64,000 nucleotides of DNA from Dirofilaria immitis (taxonomy: Eukaryota; Nematoda; Chromadorea; Rhabditida; Onchocercidae), in contig JAKNDB010000015.1 in NCBI GenBank assembly GCA_024305405.1, forward strand, positions 684,087 through 748,086. The letters run 5' to 3'. The translations under genes were made by a program, and so were the position numbers. The notes below the pieces were generated by a model, which ran no database searches, was not told the DNA's origin, and saw only the letters and a list, made by a program, of their open reading frames with translations. Shown here in pieces: positions 38,501 through 50,789 of this stretch. Numbering within the stretch: the stretch's first letter is position 1; each line of letters begins with the position of its first letter.

Positions 38501-41500
38501 TCGATTACCATATGATTATTTTGAATAATTCTCGAGAACATTCATTTTTTTTTTCTAGAGCGCTTAAAATGACATCTGCACAACGTTATGATCATATGCA
38601 CAAATTATTACCAAAATTAAAACCACAATCGGAAGATTGCTTACATATGAATTTATATGTACCTGAAAGAATGTGTATGTTTTTATTTAAAATTTTTTTA
38701 TTTAAATTTTTTAATTTTACAAAATGAGAAAATTCTAATTTCAAATTTGATTAATTTAATTTTAATTAATTGAAAATTAATTAAAATTAAAAATTATCGC
38801 AAAATTTAGCATATTATTTGTTTATAATAAAATATTGAAATTTTCAAAATTATTTTATCAAAAAAAAAAAAAAGAGAAAATATTTTTAGCTTTTCATACG
38901 GATTTAAGCCGAAAACAGCAATTACCGGTTCTTGTAGTAGTACATGGTGATGAATATGGTTGGAATAGTGGTAATCCATATAATGGTACAATACTTGCAT
39001 CATATGGACAAATTATCGTTATTACACTCAATTATCGTCTTGGTGTTTTTGGTATTGTTATTATTATATCCTATAGAATATAATTAAATAAAAGAAAAAT
39101 AAAATCGAATAAAATTGATAATTTTTGTAATTTTACAATTAATTAAATTTGATAACAATTTCTTTTTTTTTTCCAATTTAGGATTTTTGGGTCGATGTGA
39201 ATCATCAAGTTGTTCTGGTAATTCAGGTTTATCAGATTTGGTAGCAGCTTTAAAAATGCTCACCAATATTTTACCAGCTTTTGGTGGTGATCCAAGTTTG
39301 ATAACATTATTAGGTTGGGGTTCTGGTGCATCACTGGTAAGTATAGTGCTATAAAATTAATAAAACTTTTGCCAATACTTTTTAATATATCCAATTACAA
39401 TAATTCCAATCAAAAAATCATTACTAATTTTCAGGTTTCATTACTAATGGCTTCACCAATAACTCAGCCGAATAATCGGTTATTTCGACGGGCAATTCTA
39501 CTAGACGGTACAGCATTAGCACCATGGGCAATGAGTAAAAATCCTCAATCAATGTTTTTTCAACTTGCCGAACATTTAAAGGTAATAAATTAATAGTTTG
39601 ATAAATAAGAGATGAAACTAAATTCTTATCTCTATTTCTAAATTAAAGAAAAAATCATTCGATGAATTAGATGACTATGAAGATCTATTAATTTAAAACT
39701 ATCAATATCTCAATCTATTGATTAATCAGGGTGACTTGTATATTAATTGATCCTAAATTAATGGCTGATCTCTAATTATGATGGGTTAATACTAATTGAT
39801 CGAAAATTAATGTTTGGTCCCTTCTTATCAGTTAGATCTAAATTTAGTGAGATAAATTTCTAAATTAAAAAAAATCCTTGAATTAATTCGATGATTTAGA
39901 AGACTATGAAGATCTATTGATATAATACTATCAATATCTTAATCTATTGATTAGATGGATTAATCAGGATGAGTTATATATTAATTGATCGGAAATTAAT
40001 GATTGATTTCTTTCTCATTTGATCGTCAATACTATGCATTTAATATGAGAATAAATTTAAATTTATCATAGTGCGTTGAAAAAGTTGATAAAAAGAACAT
40101 CAAATGTATAATCAAAGAAGTGCAGAAAGTATTGTACGCTGTATGCAAGATCATTCACCGCAAAATATTACACGTGCAGCACGTAGAATTTCTACGCCAA
40201 CATTTCTTTCACGTTTTGCGCCAATAGTTGATGGACAGGTATATCTTTTTTTTTTTTTTCCCGCATTTTTTCCTATCCAATTTTTAACTTCCTTATCTTA
40301 TCATTTTTCAACTATGTTAATTATTTAAAATTTTTAGGTTGTACCAAATAAACCGGAAGCATTATTTGGAACACAATATGGATCATTATTTCGTAATGTT
40401 GATTTATTAGTTGGAATGACCAATAATCCGGCACATCATCTTCTTCCAAATGATGATATCCGATTGGGTATTGATAATGAAAAACGAAAAAAATATTTCG
40501 GTCAACATTACTTCGTTGATATCTTTCTTAATTTTTTTATTTATAAATTGAAATTATTCAAGTTTGTTGAAAAAAAAGAAAAACCTAAAATTATTTTCAG
40601 AACACTTATAAGAAATTTGTATGATTTTCATCGTAAAGAAATTTTGGCAGCTCTTATAAATGAATATACAGATTGGGATAATCCAAAGGTAGGAAATTTT
40701 GAACAAAAAAAATTTTTAATTGTTCAAATTTAAATTTCAATTCAAATTTCAGGAAAGAAAAAATTAAGCCAAATTTTAAATAATCAATTAGAAATGTAAA
40801 ATTAGCCAAAATTTTTATATCCATTAATCAATCATCAATATATTTCTGTAAATTTAACTTTGATATATAGCATATATCATATTAGAGTTATAATGCAATT
40901 TTCTCTCTATATTTGCATATTTTAAGGATCATCCAAAAACAATTCGCAATGGCGTTCTTGCGGCGCTTAGCGATGTACTTTTCGTTGCGCCATTAATTGA
41001 AACAGCTCGATTACATTCCACTGATGATGAAAGAGAGGCATCGAATACTTTCATGTAAAAGCGTAATTTTTTTTATTTGAGAAGTAATACTAAATTTTAA
41101 AATGATTTCACAACTGTCCCTTAAATATCATTCGATGAATTTAATTTCCAATTTATATTTTCATTCAATCAACTGTTCGTTCAAGTAACCGATATCGTAA
41201 CTCTACTTAAATATCAATCACTAGATGAATTTAATTTCCAATTTATATTTTCATTCAATCAACTGTTCGTTCAAGTAACCGATATCGTAACTCTACTTAA
41301 ATATCAATCACTAGATGAATTCGATTTCCAATTTATATTTTCATTCAATCAACTGATAAATTATTATTAGTTAATTATATAGTATTTTAATGAACTACTA
41401 CAAATGTTGTTAAAAGGTCTATGCTAATTTCAGAAATTTAGAACCTGTTATTATTGTTTAGGTTCTTATTTGCGCATGAATCAAAAAGTATGGAGGAAGA

Positions 41501-44500
41501 ACGAATGGCAAGTGGTATTCAAGGTTCCATTTCCGGTGATCATATACCTTATATATTCGGATATCCACTTTATAAAGAGGATGATGTTAGTTGTAATAAC
41601 TTTTAAAGTATTTTATTACAGCTTAAATCATGATATCTTTATATGAAATAAATAAAACGATCGATTGATCATTTTTAAAAATAATCAATAATATCGTGTA
41701 ATCGAATATTTCATATTTTCTTAATTTATCCTAAAAACTTTTTCATACTTTTTTTTTTTAAAAACATTTCTTTATTCAATATCCTTTTTCTCTATACACT
41801 TTTCAAAATAATCAATCGATCCGTTGCAAATTTTTGCTTGTCGATTTTCTCTTTTTTTTTTTTGCATAATTTTTATTTATTTTAATTTAGCTTTATTCTG
41901 GCTTTACAATTGAAGATCAAATGATTTCACGTGTTATGATGCATTATATTTCAAATTTCGTTAAATCCGGGTATATATTTTAATTATGAAATTTAAAAAA
42001 AAATTTCTTATTTTGATTTTTCAATAAAAATCTAAAATTCTCACTCTCATTTTTAATCTTAAAAATCATAAATAATTTTCTTGAGATTAAGAATAAAGCA
42101 AGCTAAGATATAGTTAGAGCAAGCTTATCGGCTTGTTTAAGTTTGAATAAAAAAGACAAAGTTTTGAGCATTTTTTTCTTATTTTATTTGAATAATTTTT
42201 TAATTGGAAAGTAGTACCAAAGACTCTTGATCAAATGAAATAATGATAATTTAAATCTTTAAGTGATCCGATTAAGCCAGTTCAATTACAAGCGATAACA
42301 TCGATCGCGGAACGTTTTCATAGTGTTGCTTGGCCACAACTTACGCAACGAAATCGTGAACCATATCTTGAAATAAGTATGTGAAATTTCCAATAGTTTT
42401 ATAAAATAAGAAAATTTATATTGTTATAGATGTAGCATTAGGATTCTATCTTCTTCTAAATTTTTCAGATTTTTTTACGTTATCTAATCATTCTTATCAT
42501 ATCATCTTAGCAATATGTTAATTTAAACTATCATTATTAAACATTAGATGTATGTAATTTCATTTTTTCTACATGAACAAATTTCAGATCTGATATTGTT
42601 TCTGAAAATTTGAAAAAATTCTCTTCTATAAAGTACCATAGTTCTTAGGATAAATCAATAATACTTAATTTTAATTATTTGTTTTAGCCGATAGACCTCG
42701 AGTGAAAAATTATTATCGTAATGCACAGGTAGGTTTTTGGAATGGCTTAATACCACAATTGCATGCTAATGGAAAAGAAGGAGTACCAGTACCCGAGGTA
42801 TATTTAAATTTATTGGCAATAATTAAAGAATAACAACAAAGGCAAAGATTAAAAATGAAATTGATAATTTCATATATTAAAATAATTTTGAAATTTAAAC
42901 ATTAAATTTGATGAACGAAATTTTTCAGGAACATCACTTCCTTCCCAATCATTTCAAACGTGATTCATTTTTTGGTACTGTAAGGCCATATGCAAGTTAT
43001 GCTAATGAACCTTTTCCACCACCACCTCTTCCGCCAACTCCGCTACCAAAATCTATCGAAAAACTTGCTACACGTTTGTGCTTTAACTTTTTACTTTATA
43101 TATATATATATATATTTTTTTCTAAATGATCAGTTTAGAGTTATAATATTTCTATATCAAACGATTTAATATTCGAGTTGATCATCACTTTTCATCAAAC
43201 AATATATCATAGTTGATCATTCACTTTCCGTTGAAAAATATAATATCAATAGTTGATCATTTTGTTTAAAACGATATAATACTTGTGTTGGTGATTTTCC
43301 ATCAAGTGATATATTATTCGAATTGATCACTTTCCATCAAACAATATAATATTCGAATTGATCACTTTCCATCAAACAATATAATATTCGAATTGATCAC
43401 TTTCCATCAAACAATATAATATTCGAATTGATCACTTTCCATCAAACAATATAATATTCGAATTGATCACTTCATGATAATTAAGGATAATTGACGGATG
43501 AACATAGTAATAGAATGATCGAAATAATTAAAAATAACTTCGCTATATATATCTAACTGATTATGGGAAAACAATTGAAGCAGTTAATTAATTAGATTAT
43601 ATGTTATCTAATTAATCATACTCATAGAAATGATGAGATATTTCAGTATCTTCACTCGAGACAAAATTTGATAAAGCATCAACAACTCCAGTACCATTTG
43701 TTAAAGCAACTCAAAATAGTACAATGTTATCAATTACAGTTGCAATTGGATGTGGCTTATTATTTCTTAATATATGTATTGGCCTTGGCCTTTATAGACA
43801 GGTTTATTTTCAAATATTCAAAAATTCATTTGTCATTTTTAGCGCTCTGTTGTATGCTAATAATTCATGGCAAAGCGAAATTTAATGTTTAATGAATTGA
43901 TAAATGATTCATAAGCTTTTTCACAGTCATGTTCTAATTACCACATATGAAATTAATGCAATACGAGAGTATTCTAGAATTAGTTAAATTTGAACTTTAT
44001 AATTAGAAGGTTAATGAGAAGAAATTTAATAAATTTCGAGATCAAGTGAATTTAAAAATGCATGAGATAAATGCAACACGAGAATATGCCAGAATCAGTT
44101 AAATTTAAAACTTCAAGATTCTAAAATCAAACGGAAGAACTTTAATGAATTCCGGAATACGTAGAATTTCAGATTAAAAGTTCAAACGAAACTTTTGCAA
44201 AAAATAATTTAATATAATATTTTCACCATTTTTTTAAAAGGAAAAAAATCTTAATTATAATATTTTTGTAATTTATTTATTTTTTCCTACTCTAATAATT
44301 ATTTGCAAAAGTAAAGGATTAATCATACCATTTTGATGCACAATCATTTAATCAATTTATGCTTTTTATTATGATTATTATTTGAAATAATTTAATATAA
44401 TAATAATAATAATGCTTGCAAAATAATGTAGTTATTTTACGTTTGTCTCTAATTATTATTTATTGCATTGACCTGCATTGATCTGCATTGAATCTATCAT

Positions 44501-46617
44501 TTAGTTAATTTGCTATTTAGAAGATATGGTTTTTAAAAAATTTGTAAACATTCCGGATTGAATTTTAATCTAAATAAACTCTAGAAATAAACATATATAT
44601 ATACTATATATCTTATAGTGTAATAAGAAAGAAGAAACAAAGAAGAAGTTACAATTACAATATCAAACATATTCGGCAAATTATCAATTAAATGCCACTG
44701 ATATGAATTATATCAATAATATTGCCGGACAACAGGTTTGTTATTTAGCATAACGAATACACATTCATAAATATTCGAAATATTATGATTGAAAAAAAAT
44801 TTAAAAATTATTCAAATGGATTATACAGATTATTAGCGAATTTCAATTTCGTAAAATTGCAGCATGATAAAGTTTCTAATTTTTGCATGCTTTATTTTGC
44901 TAACATTCAAACAACAAGTTGCACGATATTTAACAAAACTTTTCCATAATTCAATAAAATTTTAATAGATAAATTTTACTTTAACTGTTGTATAATTTAA
45001 TGAAAAAAAAATTAAACAATTAAAATCACAGATCGTCAAATTGATTTTTATCTAAAATACATAATAAAATAATCATGATGATGAAGTAAAGTAAAATTTT
45101 GAAAAAATTTCAAAACAAAAAAGTTTTAAAAATAAAATTTTAAATATTTATAATTAATTTTAATAAGTTTTCTATCGATTATCAAGTTTGATTTTAATCT
45201 AAGCAAAATAATGATAAAAATGAAGTAAGGAAAAATTCGAAATAATAATAAGAAGAATGAAGTAAATAAAGTTTTTATTTTGAAAAATTTCAAAATAAAA
45301 AAATTTTAAATATTCATCAAAATTATCCATAAATATTTTTAATAGTTTAATAGAATTAATTGATAAGACTTATTTAAATTATTATTATATTTATTTTGAT
45401 TAATTTTAATAAGTATCTGAGTTTTATATTGATCTTTAAATTGATTTTAATCTAGGCTTTCGAAATTATAATTAAAATTTTATTTAAACAGCAACAACCA
45501 TTATCATCAATAATTAGCATGTAGTGTAAGGAAAATATAACGAACTGATTTGATAATTTTAATATTTTATCCTTTTTTTTTTTTAATGCAAATTTTGAAT
45601 GATAATAAATTTTGCAGCAAATAAATTACATGTCATCACATGCACCATCACTATCACTATTACAAAAACAACAGCAACAACAACAACAACAACAACATCA
45701 ACAACAGCAACAACCATTATCATCAACACCATTCAGTCAACGTCCATCGATAACAAATTCAATAACCGCACCATTGGATACAGCATCTTCTAAAACCAAC
45801 GATTTTGAATCAACTCGCCCATCTTCTTATCAAAACTACAGTGATATATTACATAATGATACATTAATTACTAAATGTAATTTCCAGGAACAGGTATATC
45901 AACATTTACTCATTTACTCACATCATGCATATTATTACAACAACAAATCTTTTCATACATAATTAAATTTATCTTTTAATTTTAATTCTAAAATATAAAC
46001 AATTACTATTTCATATAGTTTTTTATCAAAGGTTTTTCTTTTATTTATTTTATATTAAAAAAAAAAAAAAACTCTTTCCTAATTATATTAACAGTGCATG
46101 CTTTTTTGATCTAAAATTACAATATCATTATTATCATATCAAGAAAGTAATTGAAATATATAAGTATTAGAAAAATAATTTCAGTACTATTTGTTGTATC
46201 AATTAATGCATGAATATCCATTAATTCTTATCACACATTTTTTATTTTTTCTTTACAACTTATCATTAACTGATAATGGTATAGAAATCATTTATTTATC
46301 ATATGTTATAGATCAATAATAATAAATAAATACAAACTACAATCTATTCCAAACCTTATAAAAATTTTCCTAATGATAAGAAATTGAAATTTTATAAATT
46401 AATCAATTTAGAATTAATTAGTGTTTTTTTTTTTTTTTTAAAGGAACCATTGTTATCAACGACAAATAAAACACCGATAGGTGGATCATTACGATTTGGT
46501 ATAAGTCCAACATGTCCAAAACATGGCCGAGCAGCAATGGCTCAAATAAGTGGTAAAACAGGTTCATTAAGTGGCCTATCTACAAGTGGACATGCACTGG
46601 AAGAAATACAAGTATAA
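35577..46617 (+). CDS. nlg-1: Neuroligin-family cholinesterase-like adhesion protein, 20 exons, about 908 residues
   Basis: Postsynaptic-type adhesion receptor with a catalytically dead esterase ectodomain. Exons: 35577-35632, 37696-37831, 38081-38193, 38559-38674, 38890-39051, 39182-39336, 39435-39581, 40072-40238, 40338-40500, 40601-40688, 40927-41054, 41462-41585, 41891-41970, 42264-42376, 42688-42797, 42929-43073, 43647-43801, 44619-44735, 45618-45893, 46444-46617. The first encodes a signal peptide ([18 protein letters not shown]). Family landmarks are [43 protein letters not shown] and DRPRV...[10 protein letters not shown]. The catalytic positions are substituted: the Ser position reads G (GWGSG, about 241), the Glu position reads P, and the His position reads S (about 502). 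A transmembrane helix (about 696-718, [13 protein letters not shown]) closely resembles neuroligins. The cytoplasmic tail has polyQ (about 777-791) and ends EEIQV, a possible PDZ ligand. Exons 8 and 9 each need one extra base in an A-run to stay in frame. The gliotactin-like paralogue (glit-1) is the main alternative to nlg-1. Confidence 0.88.
36727..36789. repeat. 14-bp tandem repeat 'gagcaacatctcga', 4.5 copies, in neuroligin intron 1
   Basis: Four perfect units and a partial one. Each unit junction creates the self-complementary CTCGAG. A stem-loop candidate follows immediately at 36792-36835. Confidence 0.95.
36792..36835. repeat. Imperfect hairpin in neuroligin intron 1
   Basis: 'acttgact' pairs with 'agtcaagt', and an inner 'gaaagttt/aactttc' pair extends the stem. 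The internal loop is asymmetric. It lies directly after the 14-bp array, about 860 bp before exon 2. Confidence 0.6.
38428..38545. repeat. Tandem repeat, about 35 bp, in neuroligin intron 3
   Basis: 'gaataattctcgattacc' plus 'atatgattatttt' repeats four times. The last copy ends about 15 bp before the exon 4 acceptor, so copy number could affect splicing distance. Confidence 0.85.
39642..40025. repeat. Diverged tandem duplication, about 220 bp, in neuroligin intron 7
   Basis: 'gactatgaagatctatt', 'actatcaatatct' and 'aatctattgattaatcagg' recur about 220 bp apart. The second copy has a short internal insertion. The duplication ends just before the acceptor of exon 8, the exon whose frame is broken. 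Confidence 0.8.
41130..41357. repeat. 90-bp tandem repeat, 2.5 copies, in neuroligin intron 11
   Basis: 'tcattcaatcaactgttcgt' recurs at exactly 90-bp spacing (41161, 41251), and its start recurs at 41341, with almost no divergence. It is therefore a recent expansion. Confidence 0.95.
43165..43472. repeat. 35-bp tandem repeat, about eight copies, in neuroligin intron 16
   Basis: The unit 'aattgatcactttccatcaa' + 'acaatataatattcg' is perfect for the last four copies and degenerate in the first four. Confidence 0.95.
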
Positions 46618-46811
46618 TGGATAAATTATTGGAAATTTTTTTTTTTTAATGTAACATTTTTATCATCGATTAAATTTTTTATTTAAATATTTTCCATTTT
46701 TTTTTGTTTTATTTATATTGGTGCATTTGTTGGCATACTTTTGAAATTCAAAATTTCCATTTTTTAACTTTTATAAAAGTTAAAAATTTTGTACAAAATT
46801 TGTTACAATAA

Positions 46812-46820
46812 CAAATAAAG
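46812..46820 (+). promoter_or_regulatory. Candidate polyadenylation signal of the neuroligin-like gene
   Basis: An AATAAA hexamer lies about 200 bp after the stop codon at 46617. In such AT-rich sequence chance occurrences are common, so the assignment is tentative. Confidence 0.35.
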
Positions 46821-48392
46821 TAATAATAATTTAAATTTTTTAAAATATTTTTTGCTTTTAATTTTTACATAAAAGTTGAATAGACGAACTTTGTATTTAT
46901 ACAATGAATTGATATTATTAATTAATTAGAAAAATACAATTTGTTTTAATTAACTTTTCATTTTAATAATTACTTGGCTTTTCCTAACATAAAAATAGTA
47001 ATATACTTATGCACAATTCATTTTAATTAAATTTTTGATTTGATAATTGTTTGCTTATTAAAAGATAAGAATAGCTATATTAAAGCCATCTTTGTATTAT
47101 ATTTTAAATAAAGTATTAAAGTTTCAAAGTGATCAATATATTTATTCAAAGCAAATTTCGCCCAATAACAAATCATATCGATACAATCGAATTTGTTAAT
47201 CGATTAAAATAGAGCGTCAATATGCTTATTTAATCTACTCCAGGGAAAAATGATCTTTTGATTCTATTTATCATTTCTATTTATTTCAAATGATTCGATT
47301 ATATAATTTGAATATTTAAAATTATTGTTAATATTTCTCGATAAATTGTTATCTGTGCTCAATTTTTTTCTTTTTGTTTGTTCAAAGAATTATTTTATCA
47401 ATAAAATTTGCTAACTTTTTGAATAAAGCTATTAAATTTCTATAATTGTTCGAAAAACTTGCAATCGTTTTTTGGAGCATAAATATGTGATATAATTTAA
47501 GGTTGAACATTAAGGCTGATTGAACATGATACAAAGCTCATATAAATATTCATTAAATCATTGGAACAATAACCGTTTGGATTTTTCAAGCTAAAATTCG
47601 AAATGATAAATGCGATTGATGACGAAAGCATCGATGAGATAAAATTAAACAAATTGAATTTTATTCTCATTAATCTAAAATCTAGTTTTTATGTGAAAGC
47701 TAAAGAGTGAAAAATAAACCTTCAATAAAAATGGTTAGTTTCATGTTAGATTTTTCAACATAATCTGTTTCACAAAATTGCAGTTTTGTTACATAAAAAT
47801 TTATAAGTCCAAAGTTGTAGTTATCATCAGAATAATAAAGCGTTCAGCTGATATCAAAGAGAATGAAAACAAAGAAAATTAAGTATAAAACGTTAATACG
47901 ATAATATCTCAAGAATAATTGCAGTTTTTTTGAGTTTAATTTTAGCGATAACAGCATATAATTAAATTTGTAAATTGTTTCGAAACACTTCTATGAATGA
48001 AAAATCAACTATCATCCGTTGGTATTATTTTCCTCCCACTCATTTATTCTTACAAATATTTGAGCAGAGATATGTTGTGTGTCTAATCGTGACAAAAATT
48101 GAAGAAGATAAATTCTGCTTCTTCGTTTTTGCAGATTTCATTAATTTTCTTATTTCACTCACCAAGAAAAAGAATCTCAAACTTCGGTAATTAAACTTTT
48201 ATTATTATAAATTTTATAATGCTTCAACGAACGCAGTGATTATTACAATCAGTTATTACACAATTCAATGATATCAATAAGAGAAATTTAATGATGATAA
48301 CATGATTCAAAAGAAAGAAGAGGTTAAGTAATAGTCGTAATGATTGTCCAATCGCCTCGTTAAAGCACATCTTTAGAAATACTTTTTTTTGC
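46821..48392. other. AT-rich intergenic stretch
   Basis: No supported gene. The last 200 bp (about 48170-48392) resemble 7190-7377 and are probably the 3' untranslated and flanking part of the duplicated membrane-protein gene. The plus-strand open frame at 47975-48190 overlaps this paralogous flank and looks incidental. Confidence 0.5.
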
Positions 48393-48610
48393 TCAAGCCT
48401 TCTTCTTCCGCGTAGATGATGGATCCCGGTACAATTCTCCGGCTGCAACAAAAAACTACTTTAGCGATTTGATTTGAAAATTTGTTTTAATATCTTTATA
48501 CGATATTTCGTGAAATTTACTTTGTTTGGAGGAGTACAGAATGTGAATGCATTATAGGAAAATGATATCGAGAACAATATGTAGTATAAACTTCTTAATC
48601 GCTACAATTT
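48393..48610 (-). pseudogene. Broken paralogue of the membrane-protein 3' end at 7378-7606 (copy 2)
   Basis: The terminal exon 48442-48393 follows TTGCAG in phase 1 and reads GELYRDPSSTRKKKA then TGA, aligning with QLYHDPPPTKEEDSD in copy 1. The preceding segment ends at 48521 before GTAAAT; in the matching frame it reads a hydrophobic stretch (FILHIVLDIIFL), then TAA, then CIHILYSSKQ. The in-frame stop suggests decay, though a different exon boundary could avoid it. DNA similarity to copy 1 continues past the stop codon, which shows a segmental duplication and not just shared domains. Confidence 0.45.
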
Positions 48611-49062
48611 CTGTCGAATGTTATTCATCCCTTGCCTCATTGAAAACAGTCATTGGAGCTAAAAAGGATATTGCGGTAATCATTAATGATTAAGTGAAAA
48701 AGAATTAAAGAGACTTGGTTATCTGAAGTGGTAAACATTTTTATCGTCTTTTGAATTGCTTTTAGTTTCCTCATTCATCATCATTTAAATGTAAACTGGC
48801 ACTAAAATAGTAAAATCGTAACGTCATGATTACGTTTTCTTGCCTCATTAACAGAATATCATATAAATGCAAAATATTAACAAATCATATCAACTGATGA
48901 AACTTCCGGAAATAAAACTATTAACTCTTATTTTAAATGATTCCAACTACAAGTCAATACAAGTTGCTAGAGAAGAAATTTTAATGATGAATTTTTGAAA
49001 ATGATTGAAGGCTTTTGTAATGATTCTATAGCACTGCCAATATTCAATAATCTTTTCAAAAA

Positions 49063-49350
49063 TTATTGATATAATTTTGGGTTTGCTGACGAAGTACAAG
49101 AACATAATGATAAAGCTATATAAGATGGTGAAGAAGCGATAAGATATCCAATCAATGTCTGCCTCTTGATTAAATGCAAAATAATTCCGCTGATGATTGA
49201 TATCGCAGTAATTTCAGCTGCAACGGCCTTTATTGGAATTGATATCGCTATAATTTCATTGGAATGGCCTTTATTGCTCAATTGTTTGACTGGAAAATGT
49301 GAGCCGGTATTCTTTCGTGTTTCCCAGAAGTAAATGTTTAGATATTTCAT
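49063..49350 (-). CDS. Uncertain open frame, possible membrane protein or exon
   Basis: A 95-codon minus-strand frame starting MKYLNIYFWETRKNTGS includes two hydrophobic stretches (AAEITAISIISGIILHLI and IGYLIASSPSYIALSLC). A CAG after residue 20 could be an acceptor. It lies upstream of, and in the same direction as, the broken exons at 48393-48610, so it might be an upstream exon of that relic. A 40-bp internal duplication around 'gatatcgc' also keeps the plus strand open for 70 codons here, so the coding strand is unclear. No family is recognised. Confidence 0.25.
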   Translation of the reverse strand: MKYLNIYFWETRKNTGSHFPVKQLSNKGHSNEIIAISIPIKAVAAEITAISIISGIILHLIKRQTLIGYLIASSPSYIALSLCSCTSSANPKLYQ

Positions 49351-49460
49351 TTATTCTACTTTCATGATAAATAAAATTTCTATTAAAAATTGCCAAAAAG
49401 GAAATGTTTTTACTGTTTCTTCTTTTTTTTTATCGTTTTTGGTTAATTAGTGACAGATGA

Positions 49461-50789
49461 ATGAAATTGATTACCTTTCCAAATGGAAATAATGTTTTTT
49501 TCACTGATAATGAGTTGATTTATAGGGCATGGTTAAGTCCGATGGAATATAAAATATTTAAACGCATCGATAGGCGCCTTAAATTGGCAACAAATTTCGA
49601 AACTGCGGAGAATCTTACATCATTTTTCCAGATTCCAAAATTTGGAAATAGAAATCAGAGCAGTTCAAAATTAATAAAATTACCATTCTCATGTTATTTT
49701 ATTGTTTCGAATAAACATTCTCATAGAGCGATAGATAATAATATAAAAATCTTTTAATTTTGGTAGAATCACGTCCAGTAAGATCATACATTCCATAAAT
49801 TTTAATCACTTTGAATCAAAGTTTTTAGACCCATAGCTGTGGAATTGGTGGATATTTCAAACCTCATATAGATTGTGTAAACGTAAGTGTTGTCTCTTTT
49901 GTTGTTATATATCGATATTTTTTCTAAGTTTCTCGTTCAAAATACTCTTTAAATGAAAAATTTTAAAAACCAATCGAAACGATACGAATTTACACAAATG
50001 TATTTTAATGGTCTTACATATAAAGCCTTCAAGAATGCATACATCGCTAACAATTTGTCATTGAGACTTTCTTGATCAGTTCATATATTAATAACAAATG
50101 GTCACATTTTCAGAAAGGAAATCAATCCTTCAAATACTATTTTGAAATGGGGAACGAATAGCTACAATTTTGGTTTACCTATTTATTGATTTTTATTTCA
50201 TTTATTTCTAAATAATTTTTGATAACTCGGTCATTTTAGTTCGAAATAATTGTCGAGTAATTATTTTCATTTGATTACAGATTACGGAACCAGAAATCGA
50301 AGACCGGACAATATTCACGTCCAATTCAAAAATATCATTACTATGCACTAAAGTGAGCTATCGGATTTTAAACGCTGCGCATTTAATATTATACATCATT
50401 CAGATGCATAAATCTGTTGAAAAATAGAATATCGAATTCAACTTCGTACTCTCATGAACTGTCCCTTGTGATGACTTATTGTTATTTGTTGTGTGATATA
50501 TTTAATTAATACATTATTTGAATTTTTACAGAATGCAGCATTTTTCTGGTATAATTTGATGCGTACCGGCGAAATAGATATGCGTTCTCGATATGTTGCA
50601 TTCCCAGTATTAACCGGAATTAAATGGGCAGTGACGAAGTGGTTACGGGGGCAGAAATTGCGTCGACCGCGTGGTTTGAGTCGGTTTGACCAGGAACGAT
50701 ATATGGGTGACTTAGGAGCTCCTGGTCCAAAGCGTTACTTAAATATTAGATCAGAAGCTAATCCAAAAAAAAAAAAAAACAAGTATTAA
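49461..50789 (+). pseudogene. Truncated prolyl 4-hydroxylase alpha-subunit relic (left arm)
   Basis: Homologous to the C-terminal 2-oxoglutarate/Fe(II) dioxygenase domain that hydroxylates collagen prolines in the ER. Segments in order: 49461-49757 (AWLS...KRIDRRLKLATNFETAENL); 49829-49882 (THSCGIGGYFKPHIDCVN, containing the iron-binding HxD); 50114-50181 (start KGNQSFKYYFEMG, continuing RIATILVYL after a one-base frameshift at the GGGG of about 50150); 50281-50352 (ITEPEIEDRTIF...LCTK); 50532-50789 (NAAFFWYNLMRTGEIDMRSR, YVAFPVLTGIKWAVTKWLRG). The second iron-binding His, in the family's RHAACPVL motif, is Tyr here (RYVAFPVL); the 2-oxoglutarate-binding Lys is kept in GIKW. The family's N-terminal half is absent and an in-frame stop lies just before the ATG. 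A recently dead or non-catalytic copy is the best reading. Confidence 0.85.

Noticed and set aside
40416..40733. 105-codon continuous reading through neuroligin exons 9 and 10
   Set aside because: The middle 33 codons (40501-40600) are Lys/Phe-rich, begin with GT and end with TTTTCAG, and interrupt family similarity. An intron plus one missing A is the better explanation.
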